Shown here piece by piece: positions 32,275 to 42,270 of a stretch of DNA of 64,000 bases. The notes under the pieces are model-generated. The model had not been told where the DNA came from. It was given only the letters and a program-made list of their open reading frames with translations, and did not search any database. Each line of letters begins with the position of its first letter. Within the stretch, counting starts at the first letter, position 1. A program made the position numbers and the translations under genes. The stretch spans positions 62,001-126,000 of the forward strand of contig JBJXGE010000058.1 in assembly GCA_046154185.1 (NCBI GenBank). Reading direction: 5' to 3'. The stretch comes from JBJXGE01 sp046154185. GTDB taxonomy: Bacteria > Planctomycetota > UBA8108 > UBA1146 > JAJFFE01.

Positions 32275-33177
32275 ATGACGATTCAATCAAAACTAGCGCC
32301 GGGCGTCGTCAGCGAATTCCCAAAAGTACTCCACAAGGTCGTTGATGACATCGCGCAGATGTTGGGTCTCGAGATTCGTGTCGTGCGCGAAGACCTGGAT
32401 CTCTACGGCGTGCAAGAGACACTCGACGCGTGCAGCGAAGGCGCTGTGTGTTGTCGGTCCGCATTCATCCGCAAAACGAACGGCGTCGGCGGTCTGTTGG
32501 TGCCGGCTCGCATCGCCGATCGACTCAATCGCGCCGCGCTCTTGCTCGCGGCCGGCAACGCGGAGACGGCCTTTCAGTTTCAAGGCCCTGTGCAGGAGTC
32601 GCTGGAAAAAATCTTCAACGTCTTCGTTGGCACCTGGAATGCGAACGTCAATTCGGATTATCGGCTTGGACCAAAGTCCGAAGATCGCGCGGTCGAGTAT
32701 TACCCGGCCGGGACGATCTGGCCCGAAGCCGCGGGTGTCATACCGTTTCTGCTCAGATTCCCCGTTGCGATTGACGGCGCGGAGACCTTTTTCGGCGTCT
32801 TCCTGCCGATTCAAGCAGTCCACGGCCGAGACGTTGGGCAGTTTCGACCGCCCACCGAATTCAGTCGCGAAACCGCTCCGCGGGCAGCGCCAACCCTTGG
32901 TGGCACGGCGACCGGAGTAGCGGCCGCTGCACAACCGCGCGGACCGGTGCAGCCGGTCGTCTTTCTCGATTACACGGGCGCATCCGTCGCGTGGCTGCGC
33001 GCCAAGGCGCGCGATCCGAATCTGCGGTGCGTCGTCGCGGAACAACTTGATCCAAGCCTCTTCGCCGAGGGATCCCCGCCGCCGGCCGCGACTATTCTGA
33101 TGGGGCTGGATCCGCAAGTTCTCGCGCAGCTCAAGAACTGCAAGATTGTCGAGCTTCGACCTCGCGAGTCGCAATGA
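32275..33177 (+). CDS. Unknown protein of the chemosensory group
   Basis: 300 residues, no membrane segments. The N-terminal about 190 residues look like an alpha/beta sensor or CheX/CheC-like domain (VVDDIAQMLGLEIRVVRED, LNRAALLLAAGNAETAFQFQGPVQESLEKIFNVFVGTWNANVN). A low-complexity linker follows (about 205-225), then a receiver-like Rossmann half (PVVFLDYTGASVAWLRAKARDPNLRCVVAEQLDP ... ILMGLDPQVLAQLKNCKIVEL) lacking the acidic pocket of a true receiver. Position after the CheX-like gene suggests a signalling partner. Function not assigned. Confidence 0.7.
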   Translation: MTIQSKLAPGVVSEFPKVLHKVVDDIAQMLGLEIRVVREDLDLYGVQETLDACSEGAVCCRSAFIRKTNGVGGLLVPARIADRLNRAALLLAAGNAETAFQFQGPVQESLEKIFNVFVGTWNANVNSDYRLGPKSEDRAVEYYPAGTIWPEAAGVIPFLLRFPVAIDGAETFFGVFLPIQAVHGRDVGQFRPPTEFSRETAPRAAPTLGGTATGVAAAAQPRGPVQPVVFLDYTGASVAWLRAKARDPNLRCVVAEQLDPSLFAEGSPPPAATILMGLDPQVLAQLKNCKIVELRPRESQ

Positions 33178-33284
33178 TGGGTGACGCGAACATCGGGTGA
33201 GCTGATCAGCAGAGCGAGGCGCCTAGCAACAGCTGCCCGCCCACGAGCGCGCAGGCGCGTCGTCGACGATTAGTATTCGAGGCC

Positions 33285-33716
33285 TCACATGCACAACGGT
33301 TCCGTTCGATTCTGGCCGGCGCTCGCCGCTGCCAAATGTCGCTCCAGTTCGAGCGCCACCAACTCTGGGCGACCAGTATTGTAGTTGACGACGTTGCGCA
33401 AGAACGCGCCGACTTCGATCGGCATAGTGTCAAAACACAATCCAATGCGACCCTCGTGACGTCGAACGATGCGCGCCGTCGCGGCGAGTGGCTCGAGCGT
33501 GGATGGACTCGCGTCCACGAATTCAACCCGGCAAGTACCGTCGTCCACGAGCAATTCATCCGTCGGTAGTCCAGACACCAAGAGTCCGCCGATGCTCAAA
33601 TCAGAGACCGCCGCGTCCCATGTTTGCTCAGCAGTCGAAATCCGCACCGCCATGCAAAATGGCACGCGCGTGAATGCGCGGCGATTCGGCGAGTAGGAAG
33701 AGTTGCGATTCGGCAT
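33285..33716 (-). CDS. PilZ-domain protein (c-di-GMP receptor candidate)
   Basis: 143 residues. The two c-di-GMP-binding motifs are present in order: RxxxR as R13-A-F-T-R17 (NRRAFTRVPF) and D39-L-S-I-G-G (DLSIGGLLV). A beta-barrel-like sequence and the late ARIVRRHEGRIGLCFDTMP follow. ATG 33716 is chosen so that RxxxR lies close to the N-terminus; the frame opens to 33761. It is divergent from cheR, consistent with control of motility or adhesion by c-di-GMP. Confidence 0.88.
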   Translation of the reverse strand: MPNRNSSYSPNRRAFTRVPFCMAVRISTAEQTWDAAVSDLSIGGLLVSGLPTDELLVDDGTCRVEFVDASPSTLEPLAATARIVRRHEGRIGLCFDTMPIEVGAFLRNVVNYNTGRPELVALELERHLAAASAGQNRTEPLCM

Positions 33717-33959
33717 GAGCGGCTCCACCCGATTTCTCGACCGTACGCGCAGCCCACTCACTCGCGCCTATCGACCGGGCTCTCACAGATTATCGGGCTC
33801 GGTCGGCCGCATCTTGTGTGGTCGGTAAACACGACCAGGGGTTGCTGTTTTTTCGGCGGCGATGTGCTTCGCGTTCAGCTCGGGATGGCAACCGGTCGAT
33901 AAATGCCAAGAACAATGACCGGCCGTCGTCGCCGAAAGTTGCCAGCGGTAGGCCAAAGC

Positions 33960-34817
33960 GTGAAACCTGAAAATTACGACTACTTGGCGGAACTGCTGCT
34001 CGAACGCATTGGCTTCGTGCTGGGCGAAAACAAGCAGCATTTACTGAACGCGCGACTCGCGTCGATCGCCGAGCGCCATGGCGCCGCGGATCTCGACGCA
34101 CTCGTCGATACGCTGCGCCAAAACGACGCGGTTCCGCTGCTCGCCGAAGTCGTCGATGCTATGACGACGAGCGAAACCAGCTTCTTTCGCGACGGCAAAC
34201 CGCTGGAAACACTGTTTCGCCAGGTACTGCCGCGCCTCATGGAACGTCGTCGCGGCGAGCGTCGGCTGCGCATCTGGAACGCCGCCTGCTCGTCCGGCCA
34301 AGAGACTTACTCGATCGTCATGGGAATCCTGGACCGCTTGCCGGAGCTAGCGAATTGGCGCCTGGAGATTGTCGGCACCGATATCAGCGGACGAACGCTC
34401 GAACAAGCGCGCGCCGGCATCTACAACCGCTTCGAAGTGCAACGCGGTTTGCCGAACACTTCGTTGGTCAAGTACTTTGAATCGGTCGGCAATCACTTTC
34501 GATTGCAACCGGTCGTGACATCGAGAGTGCGCGTCGAAGAGTTGAATCTGCTGGAACCCTTCACGTGGCTCGGCAGTTTTGATGTGATCTTTTGTCGCGA
34601 TGTGCTGATTTACTTCGCGCCGACTGCCAAAGGCGAAATCCTGAGCCGCCTCAGCAGAGCGCTTAAGCCGGACGGCTATCTTTTCCTCGGCGGGACCGAG
34701 ACGACTCGGGGCGTCACGGACGCCTTGCAACGCGTGAAAGTCGGCGATTCAGAAGTCTATTGCCACTCCGCTGCCTCGCACGACATCGTGCATTTCGGGG
34801 CGCCGCAAGTAGCCTGA
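33960..34817 (+). CDS. cheR: Chemotaxis protein methyltransferase CheR
   Basis: CheR uses S-adenosylmethionine to methylate glutamates of chemoreceptors. The N-terminal helical domain (PENYDYLAELLLERIGFVLGENKQHLLNARLAS) is followed by TTSETSFFRD, the SAM loop IWNAACSSGQETYSIVMG, IVGTDISGRTLEQARAGIYN and FCRDVLIYF, all CheR landmarks. GTG 33960 gives the standard N-terminus; ATG 33903 would add 19 unsupported residues. No chemoreceptor, CheA or CheB is adjacent, so the pathway is split in the genome. Confidence 0.92.
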   Translation: MKPENYDYLAELLLERIGFVLGENKQHLLNARLASIAERHGAADLDALVDTLRQNDAVPLLAEVVDAMTTSETSFFRDGKPLETLFRQVLPRLMERRRGERRLRIWNAACSSGQETYSIVMGILDRLPELANWRLEIVGTDISGRTLEQARAGIYNRFEVQRGLPNTSLVKYFESVGNHFRLQPVVTSRVRVEELNLLEPFTWLGSFDVIFCRDVLIYFAPTAKGEILSRLSRALKPDGYLFLGGTETTRGVTDALQRVKVGDSEVYCHSAASHDIVHFGAPQVA

Positions 34818-34957
34818 TCGACGCCGAGATTGTCGTCGCGAACCGCGCCAGCCCCGCGAAACCCTGGCCACCTCCTCCCGAGTCGTTACACTCCGGCGAA
34901 ACTCTTGGCGACTGTTCGGTGTTGAAAAGTTGTCTCCGAACGGAAAGATCTGCTTCC

Positions 34958-36487
34958 ATGCTGCGTCCCGCTAAGTCGCAATTACCCTACCGAAGCGCAG
35001 CCGTTGTGCCATCGCTCGCCGCGGCGCTATTCCTCGGCGCGTTGGGGCTCGGCGCGACAATGGCGGCCTTCGGCAACGCGCCGAACGGCACGGACGCGCC
35101 CGCGAAAATTCCCGCCGACCTGAATGAACTCCGGCATCTCATCGCACGCACGGGTTTTGGCTGCAGCGAAGCAGAGCTCACGCGCATACGCGGTTTGACC
35201 TACGAGGAAGCCGTCGATCGTTTGCTCGACGAGATCCGCATCGCGCCGTGCATAATGCCACCGGAGGAAATCCAGCACGCTGCCAACGGAACTCTGGCGG
35301 GCGACGGCAAGCAGTCGAGCCCGGAAGAACAGCGACAACAACGTGAGCGGCGGCGCGAGCACGGTGAGATGCTCAAGGCTTGGTGGCTCACCGAGCTGTT
35401 GCAAACCTCGTCACCGATCACCGAACACCTCACGCTTTTCTGGCACAATCACTTCACGTCTAGCCTGCGAAAGGTGCGGTTGCCGGCGCTCATGTGGCAA
35501 CAGAACGCGCTGTTTCGTCGGCATGCGGCCGGAAATTTTGCCGAGCTTCTGCGCGCGGTTTGCCGTGATCCGGCGATGTTGATCTATCTCGATACGCAGC
35601 AGAACAATCGCAAGCAACCGAACGAGAATTTCGCGCGCGAGCTGCTGGAGCTTTTCACGCTCGGTGAAGGCCACTTCACGGAGTCCGACGTCAAAGCGGC
35701 GGCGCGCGCATTTACCGGCTGGCGGGTCGACCGCGAAACGGGCGAGTTTCGTATCGTCGAACGGCAACACGACGGCGGCGAAAAACAATTTCTCGGCAAG
35801 ACCGGAAACTTCGGCGGCGATGACATCGTGTCGATCTTGCTCGCCAATTCGCGCACGGCCGAACACATTGTCGAGAAGTTCTGGCGAGAGTTCGTATCAG
35901 ACTCCTCAGCGCCGAGCGACCGGCCGCGCGCCGAGATCGTCCGCCTTGCCGGCGTGCTGCGCGCCGCGGACTATCAGCTCCGCCCCTTGCTCGAGGCGCT
36001 CTTCACTTCGGCTGCGTTTCGGGAGCGAAAGAACCGCGGTGTGCTCATTCAATCGCCGATTGAGCTGGTCGTCGGCACGTTGCGCCGCCACGAGCTCGCG
36101 ATCGACGAGCCGGCGCGGCTGCTCCGGTTGTGTCGCGGACTCGGACAAGATCTTTTTGATCCGCCGAACGTCAAAGGCTGGCCGGGCGGGCGCGAGTGGA
36201 TCACGTCGAGTTCGCTCCTGCTGCGGCAGCAATTTACGGTGCAACTCGTGGGCGGTGATCGCGACGGCCGAAAGATGGAAGACAAGCGGGTCGAAATGAA
36301 GCGCTCGAGCAGCAACGCCGCGAAACTTGCCGAGTGGTTTGCGGGCCTCGGCGATGACTCGGGCGCGCGACTCACGCGCGCTCGCACGTTGATGTTCGCG
36401 TTGCCCGAACTCATTCCAATTGCCGAGCGCGACCCGCAAAGCCAAGTCTCCGACTGGTTGACGGACCCGGTTTATCAGCTCAAGTAG
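34958..36487 (+). CDS. DUF1800-family exported protein
   Basis: 509 residues with a signal-anchor (about 12-38). The family motifs are clear: ELRHLIARTGFG, WWLTELLQTSSPITEHLTLFWHNHFTSSLRKVR, NENFARELLELFTLGEGHFTESDVKAAARAFTGW, and LFDPPNVKGWPGGREWI. Family members are usually encoded next to a DUF1501 gene, as here (11-nt gap, same strand). In planctomycetes such pairs are abundant; the biochemical role is unknown. Confidence 0.92.
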   Translation: MLRPAKSQLPYRSAAVVPSLAAALFLGALGLGATMAAFGNAPNGTDAPAKIPADLNELRHLIARTGFGCSEAELTRIRGLTYEEAVDRLLDEIRIAPCIMPPEEIQHAANGTLAGDGKQSSPEEQRQQRERRREHGEMLKAWWLTELLQTSSPITEHLTLFWHNHFTSSLRKVRLPALMWQQNALFRRHAAGNFAELLRAVCRDPAMLIYLDTQQNNRKQPNENFARELLELFTLGEGHFTESDVKAAARAFTGWRVDRETGEFRIVERQHDGGEKQFLGKTGNFGGDDIVSILLANSRTAEHIVEKFWREFVSDSSAPSDRPRAEIVRLAGVLRAADYQLRPLLEALFTSAAFRERKNRGVLIQSPIELVVGTLRRHELAIDEPARLLRLCRGLGQDLFDPPNVKGWPGGREWITSSSLLLRQQFTVQLVGGDRDGRKMEDKRVEMKRSSSNAAKLAEWFAGLGDDSGARLTRARTLMFALPELIPIAERDPQSQVSDWLTDPVYQLK

Positions 36488-36498
36488 AGGGACTCGCC

Positions 36499-37785
36499 AT
36501 GCGACGTCGTGACTTCCTTCGTCTCAGTGGACTCGCGATGCTGCCAGCGCTCGCGCGGACAGTACTCCCGGGCGGGCTCTGTGTGTGGGCGAGTCCTGGT
36601 CGCGCGTGCGAGCCGGACGCCTCTGAAGAGCGTTCGGCCCCGATTTCCGGCGTGACACCGCGTTGGGATCGCATTCTGCTGCTCGTCGAGTTAGCGGGCG
36701 GAAATGACGGTCTCAACACAATCGTGCCCTTTCGCGACGATGTGTACTATCGCCTCCGACCCCAGCTCGCGATCAAACGCGAGGCTTGCCTTCCGCTCGA
36801 CGACGACCGCGGCCTGCATCCAGCGCTCGGCGCCTTCGCGGAGAGCTGGCAAGCGCACGAACTCGCGATCGTGCGCGGCGTCGGTTATCCGAATCCCAAC
36901 CGCTCGCATTTTCGCTCGATCGAAATCTGGGAGACCGGCTCTGACAGCGACGAAGTACTGCAAGACGGTTGGATCGCCGAGATCCTCGCGCGATCTTCGC
37001 GGCCGCAAAGCCTCGCCGCGGAATCGATCATCCTCGGACAGAATGGCGACCTCGGCCCGGTCAGCGGTCTCAATATGCGCAATCTCGTCCTGCAAGACCC
37101 GGCGACCCTGATCGCTCAGGCGAAGCGTTTACCCGTGCGCGGCGGGGATGCCGCGAATCCGGCGCTTGCCCATCTCTATCGAGTGCGCGATGAACTTCGC
37201 GCCGCCGCGCTCCGCATCGAGGAGCAACTGAAGGGCGCGCCGCGGCTGACGGCGGAGTTTCCGAGGACCGGTCTCGGGCGACAGCTGCAAACCGCCGCTC
37301 AGCTCGTGCTCGCAAAAGTGCCGGTGTTGGTGATCAAAGCCACGCTTTCGGGTTTTGATACGCACACCAATCAGCTCGGCCAACACGCGCGCTTACTCGG
37401 CGAGCTGGGTCAAGCACTCGGCGCATTTCGCGCGGCCCTCGTCGCCGGCGAACAATGGCCCCGCGTCTTGGTCATGACGTATTCGGAGTTCGGACGCCGC
37501 GTCGCGGAGAACGGCGCACGCGGCACGGACCACGGCACGGCGGCACCCCACTTCCTCCTCGGTGGCGCGGTCAAAGGCGGCTGGTACGGGAACTCGCCAT
37601 CGCTGACGAATCTCGTCGGCGGTGATCTCACGCATACGGTCGATTATCGCCGACTGTATAGCTCGGTCGCGCAGGAGTGGTGGCAACTCGCGGCCACCGA
37701 CGCCCCCGTCGCCGCGTTGCGGGCGCACGCTCCGCTCGATTGCATTGCGAATGGCGCCGCCGCAAAGCGCCGCGAATCGTTCTGA
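36499..37785 (+). CDS. DUF1501-family protein with Tat signal
   Basis: 428 residues. A twin-arginine signal RRRDFLRLSG at the start predicts folded export. Family features are LLLVELAGGNDGLNTIVPF, the RSHFRSIEIWETG segment, the FDTHTNQLGQHARLLGELGQAL segment and the metal-site-like EFGRRVAENGARGTDHGTA, typical of the alkaline-phosphatase-like DUF1501 group. It follows DUF1800 by 11 nt, so they are coexpressed. The enzymatic activity is not established for the family. Confidence 0.92.
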   Translation: MRRRDFLRLSGLAMLPALARTVLPGGLCVWASPGRACEPDASEERSAPISGVTPRWDRILLLVELAGGNDGLNTIVPFRDDVYYRLRPQLAIKREACLPLDDDRGLHPALGAFAESWQAHELAIVRGVGYPNPNRSHFRSIEIWETGSDSDEVLQDGWIAEILARSSRPQSLAAESIILGQNGDLGPVSGLNMRNLVLQDPATLIAQAKRLPVRGGDAANPALAHLYRVRDELRAAALRIEEQLKGAPRLTAEFPRTGLGRQLQTAAQLVLAKVPVLVIKATLSGFDTHTNQLGQHARLLGELGQALGAFRAALVAGEQWPRVLVMTYSEFGRRVAENGARGTDHGTAAPHFLLGGAVKGGWYGNSPSLTNLVGGDLTHTVDYRRLYSSVAQEWWQLAATDAPVAALRAHAPLDCIANGAAAKRRESF

Positions 37786-37789
37786 TTCG

Positions 37790-40102
37790 TCACTCGCTGA
37801 AAAACTCCGGAAAGCGCGCGACCCCGCGATCGGCTTCAGTGACGACAAGGATCGGCGCGAGGAGTGTGACTTCACGAGCCGGCTGGCACCGACCTTCGCC
37901 GCAGAGTTGAAAGCGCAGTCGACACTCGAGTGTGCGCGGACCGAGCACGGCGGTTTGGCGGAGCCGTGCTGTTGCGTAAAGGTCGACCCTGCCAAACCAC
38001 GCGGGCTCGCCACTATCCGCCGTTCGCTCCGCGGGCGGCCCCTGCCACTCGACATCGCTGAGGGACGTCTCCGCATCGGGCGCTAGACTCAACGCGAGCC
38101 GTGTCCCGTGCGCTTCGTTCGCGGCACTGACGGCAATTCCGATCCAGTGATCACGCGGCAACTCCAAGCGCACGAGCCACCGCAGCGCGGACGCGGGCGT
38201 CACCACGAGCCGTTCGGCGTACAACTGCACCGTGACACCTTCGACGGTGCGCTCGGCATCCGCGCTCACGGAAGCAAAGTGATTCCGCTTCGACTTGACG
38301 CCGACGCGCGCCAAGTAATCAGCGGTCGCGCACAATAACGCTTCGGTGCCACGCGGATGGCGCGCCATCGCACCGCCAAACGCGGCGAGCACTTTTCCGG
38401 CACGATCGAAGTACTCAGGTTCGCGCGTCAACGCTCCGAGGCGCAGTAACACGCGCGCTGCGACGCCGTTTCCAGACGGCACCGCCTGATCGAAGCAGTC
38501 CTGCGCGCGCACCAACAGCACCTCGTGCTCATTGCTGGTTGTGAAGTAGCCGCCACGATTCGAAGCGACGAAACGAGTTTCTAACTCGCGCATCAGCCAA
38601 CGCGCCGACTCCAAGTATTTTCCATCGGCGCCAGCGGCCACCAATCCGAGTAGTCCGTCGGCGAGAAATGCGTGGTCTTCGAGATAAGCCAACACGTGCG
38701 CCGATCCCGCACGGTAGCTTCTGAGTAGAACTCCGTCGCGCGTCATCCGCGTCAGCACGAAGTCGGCCGCGGCGCACGCGGCGGCGACGAAACGCGGTTC
38801 ACGGAGCGTGTGACCAACAAACGCCAGGCTGCCGATCATCAAGCCATTCCAGCCCGCCAGAATCTTGTCGTCCAAGAATGGCGGCACGCGCCGCCGCCGT
38901 ACCGCGTAGAGCTCGGCTCGCAGTGCGCGCAGCCGCGGCGCATCTGCGACGGCGATCGGCGCCAGCAAGTGCGGGATATTCGTCTCGGCGGGAACACCCG
39001 TCGCTTCGTCGACAAAGTTGCCGCCCTCTTCGATGCGATACGTCGCGCAGAATCGAGCCCCGTCCTCGGCGCCAAGAGCCGCGAGCACATCCGAGCGCCG
39101 CCAGACGTAAAACTTGCCTTCCTCGCCTTCGCTGTCAGCGTCCTGCGCTGAGTAGAATCCACCGAGCGGATCGCGCATCTCGACCAACACCCACTCGCAA
39201 ATATCGCGGGCGACTTGCGCATAACGCACTTCACCGAGACGGACGGACCAATCCGCGTACGCCCGCGCGAGCTGCGCGTTGTCATAGAGCATTTTTTCGA
39301 AGTGCGGCACGAGCCACTCGGCGTCCGTCGAATAACGATGAAAACCGCCGCCGAGATGATCGTGGATGCCGCCGTTCGCCATCGCGTCGAGCGTCGCGCG
39401 TACCATTCGTTCGATCTCAGCTCCCGCCGAGTTCAAAGTCGCGGAGACGCTCGCGAGTAATGCCAATCCGCCGTGCGGCGGAAACTTCGGCGCAGTCCCG
39501 AAACCACCTCGCTCGGGATCGAAGTCAGACTTGAGCTGTTGAACCGCCGCCTCGATGAGCCGCGGCTCGACGGGACCATCCCACGCCTCGCTTTGACTCA
39601 GTTCCCTTGTCCCTTGCGCGAGCTGCTCGGCGTGTTGCTCGACATCGGCGCGGCGCGTCTTCCACGTCTCCGACAGACGTTCGAGAAGCGCGCGAAAGCC
39701 GAGTTGTCCCTGCCGCGACTCGGGCGGAAAGTACGTGCCCGCGTACCACGGCCGGCCATCCGGCGTCAGCCAAACCGAATTCGGCCAACCGCCTCGACGC
39801 GTCAACAGTTGCGTTGCCTTCATGTAGATTTCATCGAGATCTGGTCGTTCTTCGCGGTCGACTTTGATCGGCACATAGTTCGCGTTCAGAATCGCGGCGA
39901 TGGATTCACTCTCGAACGACTCGCGCTCCATGACGTGACACCAATGACAAGTGGCATAACCAACCGACAGAAAGACCGGCAGGTCCAGCGCCCGCGCGCG
40001 CGCGAACGCTTCTTCACTCCACGGATACCAATCAACGGGATTGTGGGCGTGTTGCAACAAGTACGGGCTCTGCTCATGAACAAGACGATTCGCGGGGTGC
40101 AT
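37790..40102 (-). CDS. DUF255 thioredoxin-fold protein (YyaL/SSP411-like) with extra C-terminal domain
   Basis: 770 residues. Family start NRLVHEQSPYLLQHAHNPVDWYPW and the redox motif C52-H-W-C55 in GYATCHWCHVMERESF, then VDREERPDLDEIYM, identify the DUF255 thioredoxin domain (1-165). An alpha/alpha-barrel glycosidase-like region follows (about 180-600; GGFHRYSTDAEWLVPHFEKMLYDNAQLARAYAD). The last about 120 residues form a beta domain with a cysteine pair (CRLRFQLCGEGRCQPAREVTLL) resembling the N-terminal domain of DsbD, an addition beyond the usual family length. Function unresolved. Confidence 0.92.
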   Translation of the reverse strand: MHPANRLVHEQSPYLLQHAHNPVDWYPWSEEAFARARALDLPVFLSVGYATCHWCHVMERESFESESIAAILNANYVPIKVDREERPDLDEIYMKATQLLTRRGGWPNSVWLTPDGRPWYAGTYFPPESRQGQLGFRALLERLSETWKTRRADVEQHAEQLAQGTRELSQSEAWDGPVEPRLIEAAVQQLKSDFDPERGGFGTAPKFPPHGGLALLASVSATLNSAGAEIERMVRATLDAMANGGIHDHLGGGFHRYSTDAEWLVPHFEKMLYDNAQLARAYADWSVRLGEVRYAQVARDICEWVLVEMRDPLGGFYSAQDADSEGEEGKFYVWRRSDVLAALGAEDGARFCATYRIEEGGNFVDEATGVPAETNIPHLLAPIAVADAPRLRALRAELYAVRRRRVPPFLDDKILAGWNGLMIGSLAFVGHTLREPRFVAAACAAADFVLTRMTRDGVLLRSYRAGSAHVLAYLEDHAFLADGLLGLVAAGADGKYLESARWLMRELETRFVASNRGGYFTTSNEHEVLLVRAQDCFDQAVPSGNGVAARVLLRLGALTREPEYFDRAGKVLAAFGGAMARHPRGTEALLCATADYLARVGVKSKRNHFASVSADAERTVEGVTVQLYAERLVVTPASALRWLVRLELPRDHWIGIAVSAANEAHGTRLALSLAPDAETSLSDVEWQGPPAERTADSGEPAWFGRVDLYATARLRQTAVLGPRTLECRLRFQLCGEGRCQPAREVTLLAPILVVTEADRGVARFPEFFSE

Positions 40103-40296
40103 GGCGGGATCCTTTCGACGTCACTATACTCTGCCGCCCTTGTGAAAGGGCAGCGCACGCCGTGCTCGCACACTGGGAAGCGGAGTGGTCGAACGCACAT
40201 GACACCGACGTCTGAAGGCGCCGTTCACCGACGCGACCCGCGTTCGCCGCGTATTGCTTTCGCACCTCGGCCCGGCCACGTGATTCGGAGCGCCCG

Positions 40297-42147
40297 GTGC
40301 CGCTAGCCATCGACGCCGCGCAGCCCGGCGCGCTGATCGCCAGCCTGCTCGTCATACTGCTGGTGCCCTTCGTGTACCGGCTCTCGCAGCGTTGGTTACT
40401 GATTCGTCCCGCCCTCGATGGTTTCGTGCTCACGACAATTGGCGGGTTGGTATTGCTTGAGATTCTCCCGCATAGCTTCGCCGTCGCGGGTTGGATCGCA
40501 TTGCCCATCGCGTTGGGCGGACTCTTCATTCCAGCCCTCCTCGAAGGAATGCGCACTCGGATCGGCAAGCAAGCCCACCGTGCGGCGCTGCTGCTCGCAA
40601 TCACCGGGATTCTCGTGCATGCGTTTCTCGACGGCGTCGGACTGACCGGCACCGCCGCGATGCGAGTCGCCGTCGTGCTGCATCGAGTGCCGGAAAGCCT
40701 CGCTGTTTGGATGCTGCTGCGACGCTGGAGCGGTGTTCGTTGGAGTGTCGTCGGACTGTTGCTCTTGGCCGGCTCGACGCTCGCGGGGTATGCGCTCGCG
40801 GGGCACGTCCCGGAAACCGACGGCGGCGCGCTCTTGGGCATCTATGCGGCACTCGTCGGTGGATCGCTGCTCCACGTCGTTGTGCACTTCACGAGTGGTC
40901 ATGACCACGGTGAGTCGGTGCCAATGGTCGCATCGCCGTGGAGCCGCGGCATGTCGGGAATCGGCGCCATCGCGGGAATCGCGCTGCTGACTTCGATGCT
41001 GCTCGACCCGGGTCACGCGCATGCGGGCCACGATCACGGTCATGGTCACAGTCTCGATATCTTCATTGCGCTCGCGACGGAAAGCGCTCGGGTTCTGATC
41101 TTCGCGTATCTCACCGCGGGTCTCATTCAAGCATTGATGCCGAGTTTGCCAGCGAGCTGGCTCGGCGCACGACGCAGCGTTTGGACGCAGGCGTGGCGTG
41201 GACTCCTCTTCGGAATCCCGTTGCCGATCTGCTCGTGTGGCGTCGTGCCAGTCTATGCGAGTTTGATGCGACAGGGTGCACCGCTCGCGGCCGGAATTAC
41301 GTTGCTCGTCGCGGCGCCCGAACTCGGTTTCGACGCCATCTTTCTTTCTTACCAATTGCTCGATCCCGCGTTCACGGTGGCGCGTGTCGTCGCGGCGCTC
41401 GTCGTTGCACTGGCGGTCGGCGTGTTGACCGCGAAGCTCGCGCCATGGAGTGCGTTGACCAGCGCGACACCGGAGCCGGCGCCCGTCGACCCGCCGACCG
41501 GAACAATTTTGCAGCGCGCCGTCGCCGGACTGCGCGTGTCGTTCGGCGAAATCGTCGATCACACGGCGCCGTGGATCCTGCTCGGCCTCGGAATCGCCGC
41601 GGTGACCGAGCCGCTCCTCGACGCCGGGTGGCTGCGGACGATTTCGCCCCTGTGGCAAGTGCCACTCTTTGCGCTCATCGGCATGCCGATGTACGTTTGC
41701 GCCTCGGGCGCGACGCCGTTCGCGGCGGTATTGGTCGCGGGCGGCGTATCGCCCGGCGCGGCAATCGCGTTCCTGCTAACCGGGCCGGCGACCAACATCA
41801 CGACCTTTGGCGTTTTGGCCCGCTTGCACGGCAAGCGAACTGCGATGGTGTTCGCGATTCTCATGGCGGCCACTTCGATCGCCTGCGGCTGGCTCGCAAA
41901 TTGGGTGCTCCCGGTGACCGCGGCGCGTGAGATCGAACACATCCACGCCTCGCCGATGCAGATGATCTGCCTGGTCCTCGTCGTGTTGATCTTCGCGCGT
42001 TCACTTCTGCGTCAAGGAACGCGGGGATTCATCGCACAAATACTCGCGCAAACGACGTCGGAGGACGGCCGGGAAACTCGCAACGACCCGCATCATCACG
42101 ATCACGACCATCCTCACGTCGTAGGCGAGCCGCACGTCCACGCCTAG
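40297..42147 (+). CDS. ZIP-like metal transporter domain fused to an ArsP-like permease
   Basis: 616 residues. The N-terminal 215 residues show a ZIP-like pattern: His108 and Asp112 in VHAFLDGVGLTG and His129/Glu133 in HRVPESLAVWML, comparable to the HN--DG and H--PE metal sites of ZIP transporters. A His-rich cytoplasmic loop follows (DPGHAHAGHDHGHGHS). From about 260 to 580 it matches the ArsP/UPF0718 permease family: LPICSCGVVPVYASLMRQGAP, LLVAAPELGFDAI, and the repeated GMPMYVCASGATPFAAVLVAGG...LLTGPATN. The C-terminus is His-rich again. Metal or organometalloid export/import is likely; the substrate is unknown. Confidence 0.85.
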   Translation: MPLAIDAAQPGALIASLLVILLVPFVYRLSQRWLLIRPALDGFVLTTIGGLVLLEILPHSFAVAGWIALPIALGGLFIPALLEGMRTRIGKQAHRAALLLAITGILVHAFLDGVGLTGTAAMRVAVVLHRVPESLAVWMLLRRWSGVRWSVVGLLLLAGSTLAGYALAGHVPETDGGALLGIYAALVGGSLLHVVVHFTSGHDHGESVPMVASPWSRGMSGIGAIAGIALLTSMLLDPGHAHAGHDHGHGHSLDIFIALATESARVLIFAYLTAGLIQALMPSLPASWLGARRSVWTQAWRGLLFGIPLPICSCGVVPVYASLMRQGAPLAAGITLLVAAPELGFDAIFLSYQLLDPAFTVARVVAALVVALAVGVLTAKLAPWSALTSATPEPAPVDPPTGTILQRAVAGLRVSFGEIVDHTAPWILLGLGIAAVTEPLLDAGWLRTISPLWQVPLFALIGMPMYVCASGATPFAAVLVAGGVSPGAAIAFLLTGPATNITTFGVLARLHGKRTAMVFAILMAATSIACGWLANWVLPVTAAREIEHIHASPMQMICLVLVVLIFARSLLRQGTRGFIAQILAQTTSEDGRETRNDPHHHDHDHPHVVGEPHVHA

Positions 42148-42270
42148 AATCGTCGTCTTGCGGGTTCCACGCTCGGGCGTAGAATCGCGCGATCGCGACC
42201 GTAGCAACGCATCCGTAGCGACGATGTTGCGACCAGCATTCACCACCGATGCCCCACCGAAGGAGACGAG

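Noticed and set aside
39473..40306. 277-residue plus-strand frame opposite the DUF255 gene
   Set aside because: Antisense to a strongly conserved gene with CxxC and family motifs; no own signals.
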